Positions 36,801-48,600 of a stretch of DNA of 64,000 nt are shown here, piece by piece. The DNA comes from Watersipora subatra (Eukaryota > Bryozoa > Gymnolaemata > Cheilostomatida > Watersiporidae): NCBI RefSeq assembly GCF_963576615.1, contig NC_088709.1, positions 17,373,264 to 17,437,263 of the forward strand. Reading direction: 5' to 3'. Position 1 is the stretch's first letter, and each line of letters opens with the position of its first letter. Made by a program: the position numbers and the translations under genes. The notes under the pieces are model-generated. The model had not been told where the DNA came from. It did no database searches and saw only the letters and a list, made by a program, of their open reading frames with translations.

Positions 36801-39800
36801 TTAGGACACATGACAGCACTCAGCCAAACTTTTGCTGTTAAACATGACATGGAATGTTGAGAATTTTAATTCTACAGTTAAGTAAAGGAATGCATGGGCA
36901 GCAATAAACTAATGGCTCACTGAAGTTTCCCTCATCCAACTGTAAATTGAAAATTGCGGTGTTCAAAACACTTGAGCAACCTTTATAAATAAATGTCACT
37001 GCTAATCTCAGCACAAAATGTTCAAAGGTTTAATTCAATTTGAGAAAACACATGTTGAGATGTGTAAGAATAGCAATGATACTTGGACTTTAATCGGTGC
37101 ACTGAAATCGTGGTGAAGCATTGCCACCCCAACCAATGGTGTTTACATTATGAAAAGTTTTATTGCCCTGATTTTATTGACAAGCGTTGTTCCTGCCTAG
37201 ATGAAGGACCGGAACAACGCCTGTACTTCATCTGGGCCATCTCATTTAAGATTTCACTAATTTTGTGGATTACCTTAGATCTGACATTTTGGATATCTCT
37301 GAGCAAACCGTTTAAAATGAAAAATATTGTTCTGTTAATCCAAGTGACTAAAGACAATTGTTTTGTGATAATAGCAAATGAATTATATGGCATAGTGATG
37401 TTTATGCTAGTAAATTAGTTCAGAATGCGCTTCAAAGCAATGTGTTAGTCTTTGTGTTTTTATTCTCTTCCATGAAGCACACAAGCATTGTTTGCACTCA
37501 CTAGCCATTGCTGATATATTGCTGTTGTCATTTTTACTTTTGAATAAGTTGACAATACTGAAATATCCGTTATTTTTATGCTTTCTAATTGTTGTATTAT
37601 TATTCCTTACTTTCCATATTAAAATAAAAGCTGATCATTAGCGCTGGTGGAAAGTCTGGAAGTTGCTATTGCCATTCAGTTTTGTTGTGTTTCCAGACTC
37701 ATACATCCTTTGCATGGGCCAATGATTTTTGTCTAAGTATGGTTAATGTTTCTCTCAAATCAATGAGGTTATTTCCTGAAACCCATCTGCCAATACTCAA
37801 CCACCTGGCGTAATAGTTGCTTTGTTTAATCTCAGACTTTGGGCAGATATATATTGGTTCTTGTTTTGCGCTATTGTTCCTTTGTTTTAGAAAGGAAAGC
37901 GCAATTCTGTTAGTCTGTTTCCATGAAATGATAAAGCATTGCTTATCACCAATTCCTTCCATGGAAACAAATATTTTAGACATTCCATTGAAATGTAGCT
38001 GTTTTCCAGCTAAACTACTAGCTAATGGAAAAGTCACTAATTTTTCCATTCAGCTTTTGTTGCTTGGTGAAACAATGCTTTCTATGGCAACTAGCATAGA
38101 AGCGCGTGTTTGGTATAATATCCTAAAGTTGTATGCTAGTAATATACTGTTTGTAGGTATTTTGCATACATTGAGGAGTGCAAGAATCCAAAAGCATGTA
38201 CCATCGTGCTACGAGGCGCTGGCAAAGATTTCCTAATGGAGGTAGAACGTAACCTCCAGGATGCTATGAATGTAGCTAGAAATGTTATGATAGACGCTAG
38301 ATTAACTCCAGGTGGTGGAGCCACAGAAATGGCTGTTGCGTGGGTAAGCAGTGACTTCCTATCCATAAATAATGATGGCTGGTATGTTAAGCTAGATGTG
38401 ACCTCGGCCAGGATAACGTTAAAGATTGAGTTCTACGAATATCATAAATAGTTTGACTTCCTTTCTAAGTTTTTTGGTTGCTTTCCTTGTCTGTCTCTAT
38501 TCTTGTAACCAAGGATGTACTGACTTGCTCACTCAAAGTTTTGTTGAGAGATTCTTATTTCATGTCTTTTTTGCTGTTAGTGAAATAAATGTTCACAAAT
38601 GTATGACTGATCAAGGTAAATCACTCAACTAAATGTAAACTCGAAGCTGCATATCAAGCTTTGTGAGTTACATCAGTTCAAAATATACTAACTAAAGTTA
38701 CAGTAGACCACGATTTTAATATCGATTTGCTGATATTTTAGGCATTGAACGAGAAGGCAAAGTCGATTACAGGGGTAGAGCAGTGGCCGTACCGTGCTAT
38801 AGCCAAGTCTCTTGAGGTCATACCGAGAACCCTCATACAGAACTGTGGTGCCAACACCATTAGGACTATCACTGCTCTCAGGGTAACAACAGTTCTTTCT
38901 TTTTAGCTGCTGGATATGAGAAAGAAATTCCAAAAACAGTGTATTTATTAATTCGCTGACGGCTTTTCCCCATTCCTACTCATGAATATCTTATTATCGT
39001 AATAATAATAAAATATTTGTGAATGCGTCATGCAAGGCTCACATACTTTTATAGTCGTTGATGATCTTCCTATTTGAAATAATTCAATTGATTAGTTCCT
39101 TGTGTAGTACATACATGTACATGTTGGTCTGTTTTTCATTTTTATTTTTTATACAGGCTAAGCACGCTACACCTGGTAACACTACTTGGGGTATAGATGG
39201 AGAGTCTGGTAATATCGTAGACATGAAAGAGTTTGGTATTTGGGAGCCATTCTCAGTAAAATCACAAGTTTATAAGACCGCTGTTGAGGTGAGTCCATGA
39301 AATTCAACAAATAAGTTGTAACCTTAATTTGCTCTTGGCTGTAGACCTTTGTACTTGTGTCTGTGTACAAACAGATAGGCTAATGATGTTTTAGTTACTG
39401 TTTTGTCAGTAATTATAATTAAAGATGTTGCATGCGTCACTATGTTTGATCAACATTGTAACGTGGTATTCTAAAAAAATAGACAACCTTTTGTCGCAAT
39501 CGTCAACTATTGCCGAAATTGCTATAAAGTTGAATAGTGAGCAGAGTTTGAAAATTTTATCAACGATGAGGAAGTTCCTTCTTGAACTAGCTCAACTTGT
39601 CAGACGAAATGAGTAGTTATTTTTATGTAATGTACTGATGACTTTCCCTTATCAGGCTTTTTTGATTTGTTGATTGCTATGACTAGAGCTTTTTGTTTCG
39701 CAAGTAATTTATAAGTGGCCCATTTCCTGATTCATTTACAGCCAGTATATATGTTGTTTTTTGTACCTGCTAAACAACCCCTTTGTTAACATTGCACTAC

Positions 39801-42077
39801 AAAACATTCGATTGAGTAGGCTGTATTACCAAAATTAGGCATCCCTCAGTTGCTATGCAAATTGCAAGCGCTCAGTAAACCTGAATTTTATGATACTGTC
39901 TGTAGAATCAGTTATCCAATCAGTGCTATTAAGTGACCTACTATAAGAAACCCTTGCTGTCCAATGACCACTAAGGATCTGGTCATAATAAAAGTTTAAT
40001 GATTGTCAAAATTATTTTATGTGTGTCTGTTAGGAGAAACCATAAAATATTGCTAGTTGACTCAAATACTTTTAAACATATTTAGCTATTGCAATTGCAA
40101 GTTTATTACATCAGTTACAGATAGTAGTAAAATAGGGAGATACATGAACTGCTATGATGATGGCAATTGTCTGTTAAATATGTCAGTAATTAACTTATCT
40201 ATAAATAAATCAACTCATCTTGAAAAACTGATTCGATGTAGTGCAGAACCTTGTTGGCTATTCCAGCATGTTACCACTGATCAGTGAGAGGCGAAGACCT
40301 AACTCTCACATGTGATTGATTCACTTCTCATTAAATATATAGAGCATCAGTTTTTTAAGTTTTCCCTCCAAGTGTCACGTAAAACCTTTTTTAAAATTAC
40401 AGGTAAATTCTACTTGAAAATGTATACATCATTGTATAATTATCATATTTCTTAGGCTTTTGTTAGTTGGTTAATTGGGAATGTGCGAGGAACCCACTGC
40501 TTCTGAACAATAGTAGTTTTTGTTTAAAAATATTAGAAGACTTGAAATTTGGTAAGGTTACATTTCTGAATGAATAATAACAAAACATTCTGTTATGGCG
40601 TATGATTAAACTAAACATCAGCTTAACAATTTTCAGTTTGTATTGTTCACATAGTTCTCTGCAAATAAAATGAGTTAATCCCCAATTTGATCAACTTGGA
40701 AAATGGCTTTGTAAATATATTTTCGTTGATCCTTGTGGCAAACCTTTGAAAAGTTCAAGCAAGCTAGAAAGGATATCAGCAGCTCTTCCAAACTGCTTCA
40801 TATTTTTTAATAGATCACTTTGTTTAAAGCCTGCTTTTCAGCATTTTGTAAGTTTACATAGGAGATAATTTTAGAGGGCTGTAAACTTTCTGGTTGAACT
40901 TCAGGACAAAAATGCTAGAAGCAAACATTAAGATTTAATTTTACATTCCAAGGAAACATTTTAAGGTTACCAATATTTGTAGTTGTATTGAAATGATGAT
41001 TTTATGATTACTTCATCATATCTTTATATGGATTGAGTTTTATTGAATTATTTATATGGGGCTTAGTTGCTATACGTTTCTACAGGAGTTACCATTGCTC
41101 TTATAAATGTCACATTTATTCTCTTTTTCGGCTTGAAACTTCATTTTTAATGTATCTACAATGGCAGTGTAAACCTGATAAAACAGTTTATAGGTAATCT
41201 ATGATAGATTAGTAGGCTCTTTGTTGTTTATCATGGATAATATATTTTTGAAGCTGCCATCGATTATCACTTTTTTCAACCAAATATTTCTTACATTTGT
41301 TTTTTATAAAGGTTATGTTAATCCAATAATATTTTAGAAAAACGAAACACAAATTTATAGCTTTTTGCTTTACTTGAGTCGTGCAGTCCCATTTTTCATC
41401 AAACTCGCAGCAAAGAATTCAAAATCATGGCAATCCGAGTGAGGTTTTGTTCCGCTTACAGTATATAAACCACTACTTGCCTACTCTTACTTAGAAATGG
41501 CTTATGATACAAATATGCAAGTATTGAACTCTACACCCAGTGTGGCTCTACCACTAATTAGAAAAATCTAATGTAAGACATGGAAATATTCCTATTATTA
41601 GGGTTATGCCCTATGCATATGCCTTTGCTTGTTTTTAATCAAAATAACATGCACTGTTTGGCTATTTATTTTTGCCACTGGGAATTTAATCATGCAATTT
41701 AGATTCAGAGTGAAAACTAATATGAACCCAGGGCAAATGGGGACCAATAGCACTGTTAATCTGTTTTACGTAGAGCAGCCCAGTCGTGGTATACTATTTC
41801 TGGCTCACTTGAAGACTCTTAAAAAAAAGAAATGTCTTCATATAGGGCAAACTCATAAGTCAGTTAGGTTGGCTTTAAACTCACTCTAGGTTGGCCCTAA
41901 TAATTTACTTACAAACCTTATTTGTAATGACAGGTTTGTTTTCTTTTTTTATTGGTTTTTGTTTTGTAGACTGCAATATTGCTACTGAGGATCGATGACA
42001 TAGTTTCTGGAACCAAGAAGCAGGCTGGCGGTGATGCCCCACCACAAGCTGCTGCATCTGAAGGACCAGAGGCCTAA
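21875..42077 (+). CDS. CCT3: T-complex protein 1 subunit gamma (CCT3), complete, 12 exons
   Basis: Exons: 21875-21908, 25892-25953, 26965-27175, 28288-28408, 28573-28759, 30312-30496, 31661-31788, 32820-32970, 38157-38343, 38742-38882, 39157-39288, 41970-42077 (stop TAA). The sum is 1647 nt, 548 residues, against 545 in human. The product is one of eight subunits of the cytosolic TRiC/CCT ring that folds actin, tubulin and other proteins using ATP. Group II chaperonin signatures are clear: QNTKREQGRKVQ near the N terminus, MDPMGGICMTNDGNAILREI, the nucleotide-binding GDGTTSVI, LRGVMLNKDVVHAKMRR, ITEKGVSDLAQH, DNNRIARACGA, LTPGGGATEMAVAW, TGVEQWPYRAIAKSLEVIPR, GIWEPFSVKSQVYKTAVE and LLLRIDDIVSG. 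Every phase joins. The intron after 31788 has a GC donor. First-codon context is AAATATGA; the short first exon codes for 11 residues. A perfect heat shock element lies upstream. Confidence 0.97.
22331..22411. mobile_element. Tigger-like element end (family D fragment)
   Basis: After TA comes CAGACGGTTCCCAACCTACG, then GAACGATTGTTCGTAAGG and TTTGTTCGTAAGTTG, typical of Tc1/pogo-type inverted termini with repeated TTCGTAAG. No partner end or transposase was found. It lies in CCT3 intron 1. Confidence 0.5.
22611..23660 (-). pseudogene. Tigger/jerky-like transposon with decayed, internally deleted transposase (family E)
   Basis: The left end, CAGTCATACTTCGACTTACG at 22611 after TA, is a classic Tigger-type terminus. 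On the minus strand 23655-23431 encodes an N-terminal CENP-B/pogo helix-turn-helix like segment (KKKRMITVDIKRKTIKKY, then IELAQQFDRNTSTI). At 23300-23010 another frame carries a C-terminal-like segment (KGRQGQTFLDRFILKRP). The catalytic DDE region between them is missing. The right terminus was not found. It lies in CCT3 intron 1, antisense to CCT3. Confidence 0.65.
23661..24539. other. CCT3 intron 1 segment with unassigned open frames
   Basis: Overlapping open frames occur at 24009-24350 (+) and 23900-24130 (-). The minus frame (for example RKPDMLVDLHTTAACLSLI) looks somewhat protein-like and could be another transposon relic, but I recognise no family and do not call a gene. Confidence 0.3.
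24540..24810 (-). mobile_element. TACCGTAAAACC-end family, inverted fragment
   Basis: The reverse strand from 24810 starts TACCGTAAAACCTCTAATTG and continues with AACACCACC and a segment matching 7297-7510. Only this end is recognisable. It lies in CCT3 intron 1. Confidence 0.6.
28051..28266 (+). repeat. Minisatellite, 30-bp unit, seven copies
   Basis: Near-identical units of GTGTTACATGTGGTAGACTG plus GGCTGTGCGC (30 bp) make seven copies. Differences are single bases. As 30 is divisible by three, the array stays open in two + frames, but this is an intron of CCT3. It ends 21 bp before the splice acceptor at 28287. Confidence 0.95.
29528..29560. repeat. Perfect 14-bp hairpin
   Basis: CATTAAATTAAAAC (29528-29541) pairs with 29547-29560 around the loop TTGAC. 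It sits in the CCT3 intron 28760-30311, in which I see nothing else notable. Confidence 0.85.
31789..32819 (+). other. GC-AG intron in CCT3
   Basis: After exon 31661-31788 the donor reads CAG/GCAAGT, and the acceptor before 32820 reads TTTCAACAG. Joining here gives LAQHFFVKAGISVLRRVR, which aligns without a gap to human LAQHYLMRANITAIRRVR, so no nearby GT fits. The strong match around the donor is typical of GC-AG introns. Confidence 0.85.
32971..34441 (+). other. Long CCT3 intron, first part
   Basis: AT-rich intron with no recognised exon, RNA gene or repeat up to the hAT element at 34450. Confidence 0.4.
34450..35464. mobile_element. hAT-type non-autonomous element with perfect 8-bp target duplication
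   Basis: GTGTTAAC occurs directly outside both ends (34442-34449 and 35465-35472). The termini are TAGAGATGCCCCGATT and, on the reverse strand, TAGAGTTGCCCCGATT (one mismatch). Subterminal repeats of CCGATTCAGATAC and GATACCGATTC occur on both sides, as is usual in hAT elements. At 1015 bp with no recognisable hAT transposase it must have been mobilised in trans. Confidence 0.93.
35473..38156 (+). other. Long CCT3 intron, last part
   Basis: No exon, RNA gene or clear mobile element was recognised. Open frames here show no protein-like similarity. Confidence 0.4.
39289..41969 (+). other. Last CCT3 intron
   Basis: A 2.7-kb AT-rich intron. No coding sequence was recognised. A weak box C/D-like arrangement is noted at 39627-39739. 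Confidence 0.4.
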
Positions 42078-42225
42078 CTGTGTGAATATGCATTTATAAA
42101 GATTTTTTACTTGTGAGTGTATGTTGTTTGAAAATATATCAAAAAGAAATACTTCACAGTTGTTTAACTGTGTCATCTGTGTACCTCGTATTTAATAGCT
42201 TAAGTGTAAGTGAATGTTTTAGTAT

Positions 42226-42335
42226 AATAAAAGGGAGGGTAAATTGCCATGTTACATGGTAAATGGTTATGACTAGTAGGGTAGATACATTTCCAAGACA
42301 AATGTGGTTAGCAAGGTAAAGGGTCACACAATAAA
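42226..42335 (+). terminator. CCT3 poly(A) signals (two hexamers)
   Basis: AATAAA occurs at 42226-42231 and again at 42330-42335, respectively 149 and 253 bp after the CCT3 stop. Either could be used. The region faces the 3' end of CEP72. Confidence 0.5.
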
Positions 42336-42413
42336 GACCAATACCGGTTGCACAATAAGCGGTTAAACTTGAATGACAAACACTAGTGGTAGGGTAAATA
42401 GTTACACTTCCCT

Positions 42414-42419
42414 TTTATT
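42414..42419 (-). terminator. Candidate CEP72 poly(A) signal
   Basis: TTTATT on the + strand is AATAAA on the minus strand, about 280 bp beyond the CEP72 stop. With the CCT3 hexamers at 42226 and 42330 it leaves the two convergent 3' ends very close or slightly overlapping. Confidence 0.45.
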
Positions 42420-42696
42420 CCAAATCAAAAAGACAGATGATTCTGGTTCATAAATTGCTTGTGCAGCCTGTTTAAATAATATTGTTATCAAAACACGATG
42501 CTGCCTGCTATGTAGAAACACTGATAAAAACACACATTAGCTAATATAAAGTAGAAATAATCAATATAAGCCACAGGTGGCAAAGATATCTGGCAAATGA
42601 GTGAATAATTTTGCTTCAAGGGACGGTATTCTGATACAATGCTAGCCTCACACAAATACTAAGTGGCAAGTGATGCAAGTAGAAATCCAGGGAGCT

Positions 42697-45600
42697 TTAA
42701 GGACCATTCATAACATGTCGGTAACCTGCAGCTCTCATCTCCTCTATTTCACGAAGCAAATGATCATTAGTTTCCACCAAAGACCTGAAATTTTAAGAAA
42801 ACTTGGTTAGTCAGGTAAAATATGTACAGCTTTAATACTGAGAAGTTGGTGACAAAATTGAGTTATAGAAAGAAATTAATGGATCAAACTGACAAAACTA
42901 AGTAGCCAGAAAAACAAAAAACTCAAAGGCTCCACAGTTTGCAGTCTGTTACTTACTTATGACTTTCTTGTAACATGGTTGCCAACTCAGACATCTGACT
43001 GAACTGCTTGAGCTTGAATTGCAGTTGATAATTCTCATGCTTGAGTTCATCTAATTCACGAGAGTTGGTAAAAGATCCTAGGAATAAATAGTTGCTCTGA
43101 TTAGATGTTCCAAAGCTCCAGATTTTATGCGCACTCTATTATTTTATTTCATTATCAAGATTCATTCCCTCTTTGCTGCATGTATGGCAGTTTATTCCAA
43201 ACCAGATTTATCCTGGAACTAAATATACTGTGACCATCTGCACATGGGATTATTACTTACCGGACAAAACAAAGTAATTTTCAGCTAGATTATAAAAGCA
43301 GCGTTAGCCAAGACAGTAAACCTAGCAACTGTTGCTTAGGTTTTGTTTACCACTAATAGCAAAATTTTGCTACAAATAAAGCGGATTTATACCAAAACAT
43401 GTTAGGCGTAATGTAACACTCTCACAAGTCATCTGCTACCATTAATTATACACACTTGTGCCGGTTTGTCCTGACTGTGAATTTTGTGCAACTCGGAGTC
43501 TTGTGTTCTCTTCTTGAAGTTCTGAAATCTTTGTTCGCAGTTTTACCTAAAAATCAAAGAGCATGTGCATACAGGCTATTCATCCCTCAATTGTGCACCA
43601 ACACCTAATAATGATATGAAGACTGGTTTGCCCAAGAAGTTCACATCGAGTCACTGCAACACAAACTAAAGAGTATCCAACACTGGTATGATTGTAGCAA
43701 CTGATAATAAAGTCGATTTAAAATAAATTACTAAACACCTGCATTATAGTTATCATATTAAGACTTATGTTCACTATAAAAACATGAGAACACAACTATC
43801 ACAAAAAACCGGGCTACAAAAGTTTTTGTTGTTACGAAAGGTACCTTTGGTTAATTTTCTATTACAGGAAACTTATACTTACCAACTCTGCTTCGGCCTG
43901 CTCTACTCGTGTCTTGACTCTCTTTAGCGCTTCATGGGCATGAGCAGTCTTAAGGAGTTCTTCATTCTCTAATGTAAGCTGCTTTATCTGAGCTTGCAAA
44001 GCTATCGTACCATCTGAAGACATTTTGGCCTGTAGTTCTGTGGCCATCTCTACAAAAATTCACCTGAGTGAATTCACAAAAAGGTAACGCCAAACCATGG
44101 AACCTCAATCAAGAGCACTTTTTTAATAATTAACAGTACCAGCAACAGTTACATCATGAGTGGAGTGAGATGTTGAAAAACCATTAAAAGCTATTTGTAG
44201 GTAAACAATGGAGAGAATGAGATAGCAGTAACGAGCAAAGAACAATTACCAATCTGAATAATAGGGCTATCAGACATTGCTTTCGATATTTCATAAGAAA
44301 ATTAAGGTCTATATAATTTAAACATTATAAAAGCTCAATGTAGTACTCATAAACTTCTTGTTATCATGGAGAGACTTGGAGCCATTCCAGTATTTGTCAA
44401 CAAGGTCAAGGAGAGTGTTCAGGTGTGCATTAGAAGATATCTCTTGCGTGCTGTTATTAGCAGGCTCTTCTCTGAAAAAGATAGTCCCTCAATTTGAAAA
44501 GTATTGAAAGTTTTATGACTCAATTATTCTTCAAGCTTTGTCCTTGAATAAATGTTTGAATTATCAAATTTGCCAAGATCAAAAACTTCATAGATCTATA
44601 CGGAATTTGTGATTACATAAGCAAGACTTGAAATACCTTGGTGAAGAAGAGTTACAGCCGGTATCTCCAGCAGCAAGCTCAGGATTCGGAGTAAAGTGAC
44701 CCTGTCCTTTGTATGTTGTGTATGCATCGACCTCTTGCTTGGCAATGTCATTGCCAGTGATCTCAGAGAGCCTACAGAATATGTATGCATTTTGTACGAC
44801 AAAGCCTGAAAGCATGCTGCATATTGCTACTTCAGTCAAAATAACTGAAAAAATAAAACCGTATCTCAAACCATACCCATTACCTTTATGCATTATCATT
44901 TAGTTATAATATAAAAGCTGAAGCCAAAAGTGATGAAAAATGTATGTTCAAGTGTTATTAGCTCTTCATTTTAGAAAACATAATTATTATATCTATAAAT
45001 ATATAATACATATAATTACATATATATCTATATATATATATCTTAGTCACACTTGAAAGGTAATTCTTTTTATAAGGTAAATTCTTTTTATAGGTAAATT
45101 CTTTTTATAGGTAAATTCTTTTTTTAATATATGAAAACTATACATTGAAGGCGGGTAGGCATGTTAATTTATGACTAATGAAGTGTGGATAAATTTGTGG
45201 GCACAGTAACAAGCGATAAGAGATTAGAGTGCGGGTTATGTGTGAGAGCCCGAAGGTTCTATTCAAGAAATCATTCATCGCCTTCCTAGTCTACTGCCAA
45301 GCATGCACTACCGCCATAGTTAGAAAAAAATGAAGAAACAAAGGCTCAATTTGGCTTTAACATTCAAAATCGATTAAGAATAGTATTTTCAACAGCAAAT
45401 GTCTACCAAAGTGCCCAAGGATACCTTGTCAAAATTTCTTAGCTAATGACAATGCTCCAAAATACATCTACATCTTCTATACCTATCTCAATGTTTGTTG
45501 TTTGTCTGTCATTGGTGTGTCCAGTTATAACAATGTGAATCTAGTAACGAAAAAACCGCTTCGCATTGGATTTGAACTCTGAACCTCCAGACATTTTACC

Positions 45601-48600
45601 CACTACGCTTATTCGTCTTTATCTTTGTTATATATCTTATCTACCCTTATCTAAAACCTTTTGGTTCGGCATTATTTTCCCGCATTGAATCAGTTCGGCT
45701 CTTCGGAGTTTTATTACCACTTTTAGTTCTGAGAGTGATTGCAAGTTACAGGCTAAGTATGTACTTTTTCTTATTAATTAATACTACCTTTTGTTTGTTG
45801 TTCTATTGAAAGTTTTTTAAAAGCCTTATATTTATTACTTTGTTCAATTTTTCATTGTTAAATGTGTCGCTTCAATTTACACGCCTTCGATTTCCAGTTC
45901 TACTAGCAACTATTCCTAAGGTCTATCACTAAAAACATTTAACAAAGACAGTTGTATGTTGCATCTTGAATAGGAGTTGCCTCTACATTCTCTCTGTTCA
46001 GTCAGACAAAGACAGTTGTATGTTGCATTATCTTGAATAGGAATTGCTTCTACATTCTCTCTGTTCAGTCAGACAAAGTACCCTCATGTGCTTCACTGCT
46101 TCAGTGATGTATTTAATTTTGATATCTCCTTTCTACGTTTGTATCAGCACAGTTGCATTAAAACATTTGTGGATAGCTTCCACTGCAACAGTAACCTTTT
46201 TATACACACACTTCTATGTAATCATTGTTATTATTATTTCAACATATCCAAGATTTTTATTTTTTCCTCTCAGTTCATATTAATTTTATCAGTAAAAAAA
46301 TCATTTTTCATTGCAATCATTGTAGTAAAACGTACTTCATCTAGCCATTTCTTGCGTATTATTTTACATTTAAACGCCTTCACAGTTGTTTCATTTTGTC
46401 TCTAAATTTATTTGTGCGTCACAAAACTTTTCTTTTCATGACATGAAGTTCAAGTTAGAATGGTAAATGTTGTATATCTTTCATATATATAAATCTTAAA
46501 GTTGGTGTGTCTGTTCTTCTGTACTTCGGTGTATTCAGCTATAGCTATTAAAATCTTAGAATTAAAAGCTCACATCCTTCTGAATTTGAACTCACGCAGA
46601 TTTCAACCGCAAGTTTCAAACTGCATTTAGCCACCAAGCTACGATTTTTTCACTATTCAATTGCTCTTATCATACATTGTATACCCTTTTCTCGTTTGCA
46701 CATGCTAAATGAAGTATTAATTGAAACTCTATTAACTCTATGAAACACGATGATTTTTCGTCCTTGCCATACTAGGGTCAATTTGTTTGCCACCAAATGA
46801 TATCAACAAACATTTCTTTTGAAATTAAAATTTGGTGATTGTATCTCAGTTCAGAGTCATCCGTTATGGTAAAAACGGATTCGGAAATTGCTAGGTGATA
46901 AAATTTTAGTTAAAAGTTTACTAAAAAATGCATATTAAAACATCCTTCAAGTATGTTTTAGTAAGCTAAATTCATTTAAGTTAGATTCAACATTTATTTT
47001 ACGGTAAAAACTCTGCACGTAGTACATTGTAATGGTACATTTTCTTGCAGATCATAACCACAAAATGCACTAAAGTTATTTTAGGTAACTATAGTTACTC
47101 AGGTTAACATAGTATTTTGGCACGATTTTTTAATATTGATGATTTTTACCAAGAACTGGTTGCATTAGATAATTACAATGTGTTTCTAGACCACTCGATA
47201 CGCCTATACAATATTTTCGTATAGACGTCACAAGCGCAGTGGTACGAGCTGGTGGTCAAATTCAAAGATAATTCTATCAAGTTTTAGTATTACCATCTAC
47301 AGAACAAACCTTATTAGTCTGGTTTGGTTTTAACTTCAACTATGCTCATTTTGTTGCTGGATTAAAACTGGATTTGAAAATTAAAGAGGTGTAATTTAGC
47401 AGTTTATAATAGATATCTATCTGACAGGTATTAAGTTGCAGCATTGTGCAAGCATCTCTAGATGTAGTAGGTAAATGAAACAATGACTCGGCAGAGTACA
47501 TAAAATATCACAAGCATATATTACCTGTGGGCTGGTATATTAGGATATTTGGATTGATAGTAGCTAGTTTTGCTAGCAAGATCATCAGGATTCATCATTG
47601 GATCTTGATTTTTACCCTTCTCACTTTCTAACTCAGCAGTTCCCATTGCTTTCAGTTCTGAAAACCAAGTTTATGTGATATCATACAACAGGAATAATTG
47701 TATTATGCATAAGTGACGTTCAATAAAAAATAATTACTGTGTAAACAATGGTGAATTAGTATGACTATCTGCTTAGTAGAGAACTGGTCTTTGTACAAGC
47801 TGTAACAAATATAGTGTGAATATCGGAATCAAAATGCTGATTAATATCAAAGGTTTCTGACAAACAAGCATTCAATTGTAATGGTTGAAAGAAAAAAGCT
47901 GACCTTGGAGGTTGTAGTCCTCTACAGCAGTTTGGGCATTAGATGAACCAGTGTTTGTAGTCGGTTCATCACACTTTGACAGCAAATCAAGAACTGCCCG
48001 ATCATCAGCATCCATGGTAGTGGCACCCATGATACCTGCAATATAGCAGATTTAGCTTAAAGGCTGGTTCACACTGTATCGCCGTATCTCAGTGTTAATG
48101 CCACAATGCTTTGGTGATTGTCGATGATAACGATGTTCACACTATCACATACCCATCCGCGTTTGCATTAGTCATGTAGTGTTTTCATTTTTCTTTTTCA
48201 CATTTCACAAAGACACCTTTTCGTTTTCGCATAACTAAAATCAAATACTAGTCCCACAGCAACGTTCATAAGCGGAAATAAATAAATCACGCTATCGGCA
48301 ACTGCGAATTACCATCACTGAAATAGTTCACAGTTGAAAGGCTGTCGTCAATGCTCGGCGAAATATCGGGAAACTTTGACAACTGCAAACTTTCCTGAAG
48401 TGACCGCGTTGCTTCGTCGATGCCATTGGTTTACAGTTCACATAATCGACGATAAACGCCAAAATGAAAACGTGGACCTATAGTGTGAACCAGGCTTTAA
48501 TCTTTATGCAGTTCTAAATACCTAGCCTTGAATCTTGTCTATGTATATATGCAGTAAAGAATACTGCACTGCTTGTCTGAACTGACACTTACAGATAATT

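Noticed and set aside
37083-38236. Open frames of 111-139 codons in the long CCT3 intron
   Set aside because: No recognisable protein similarity, no fitting splice sites, and overlapping frames on both strands. The last part overlaps CCT3 exon 38157-38343 in another frame.
45540-45610. A tRNA gene on the minus strand
   Set aside because: The B-box-like GAGTTCAAATCC is present, but no complete cloverleaf with acceptor and anticodon stems could be built. It is part of the dispersed repeat module.
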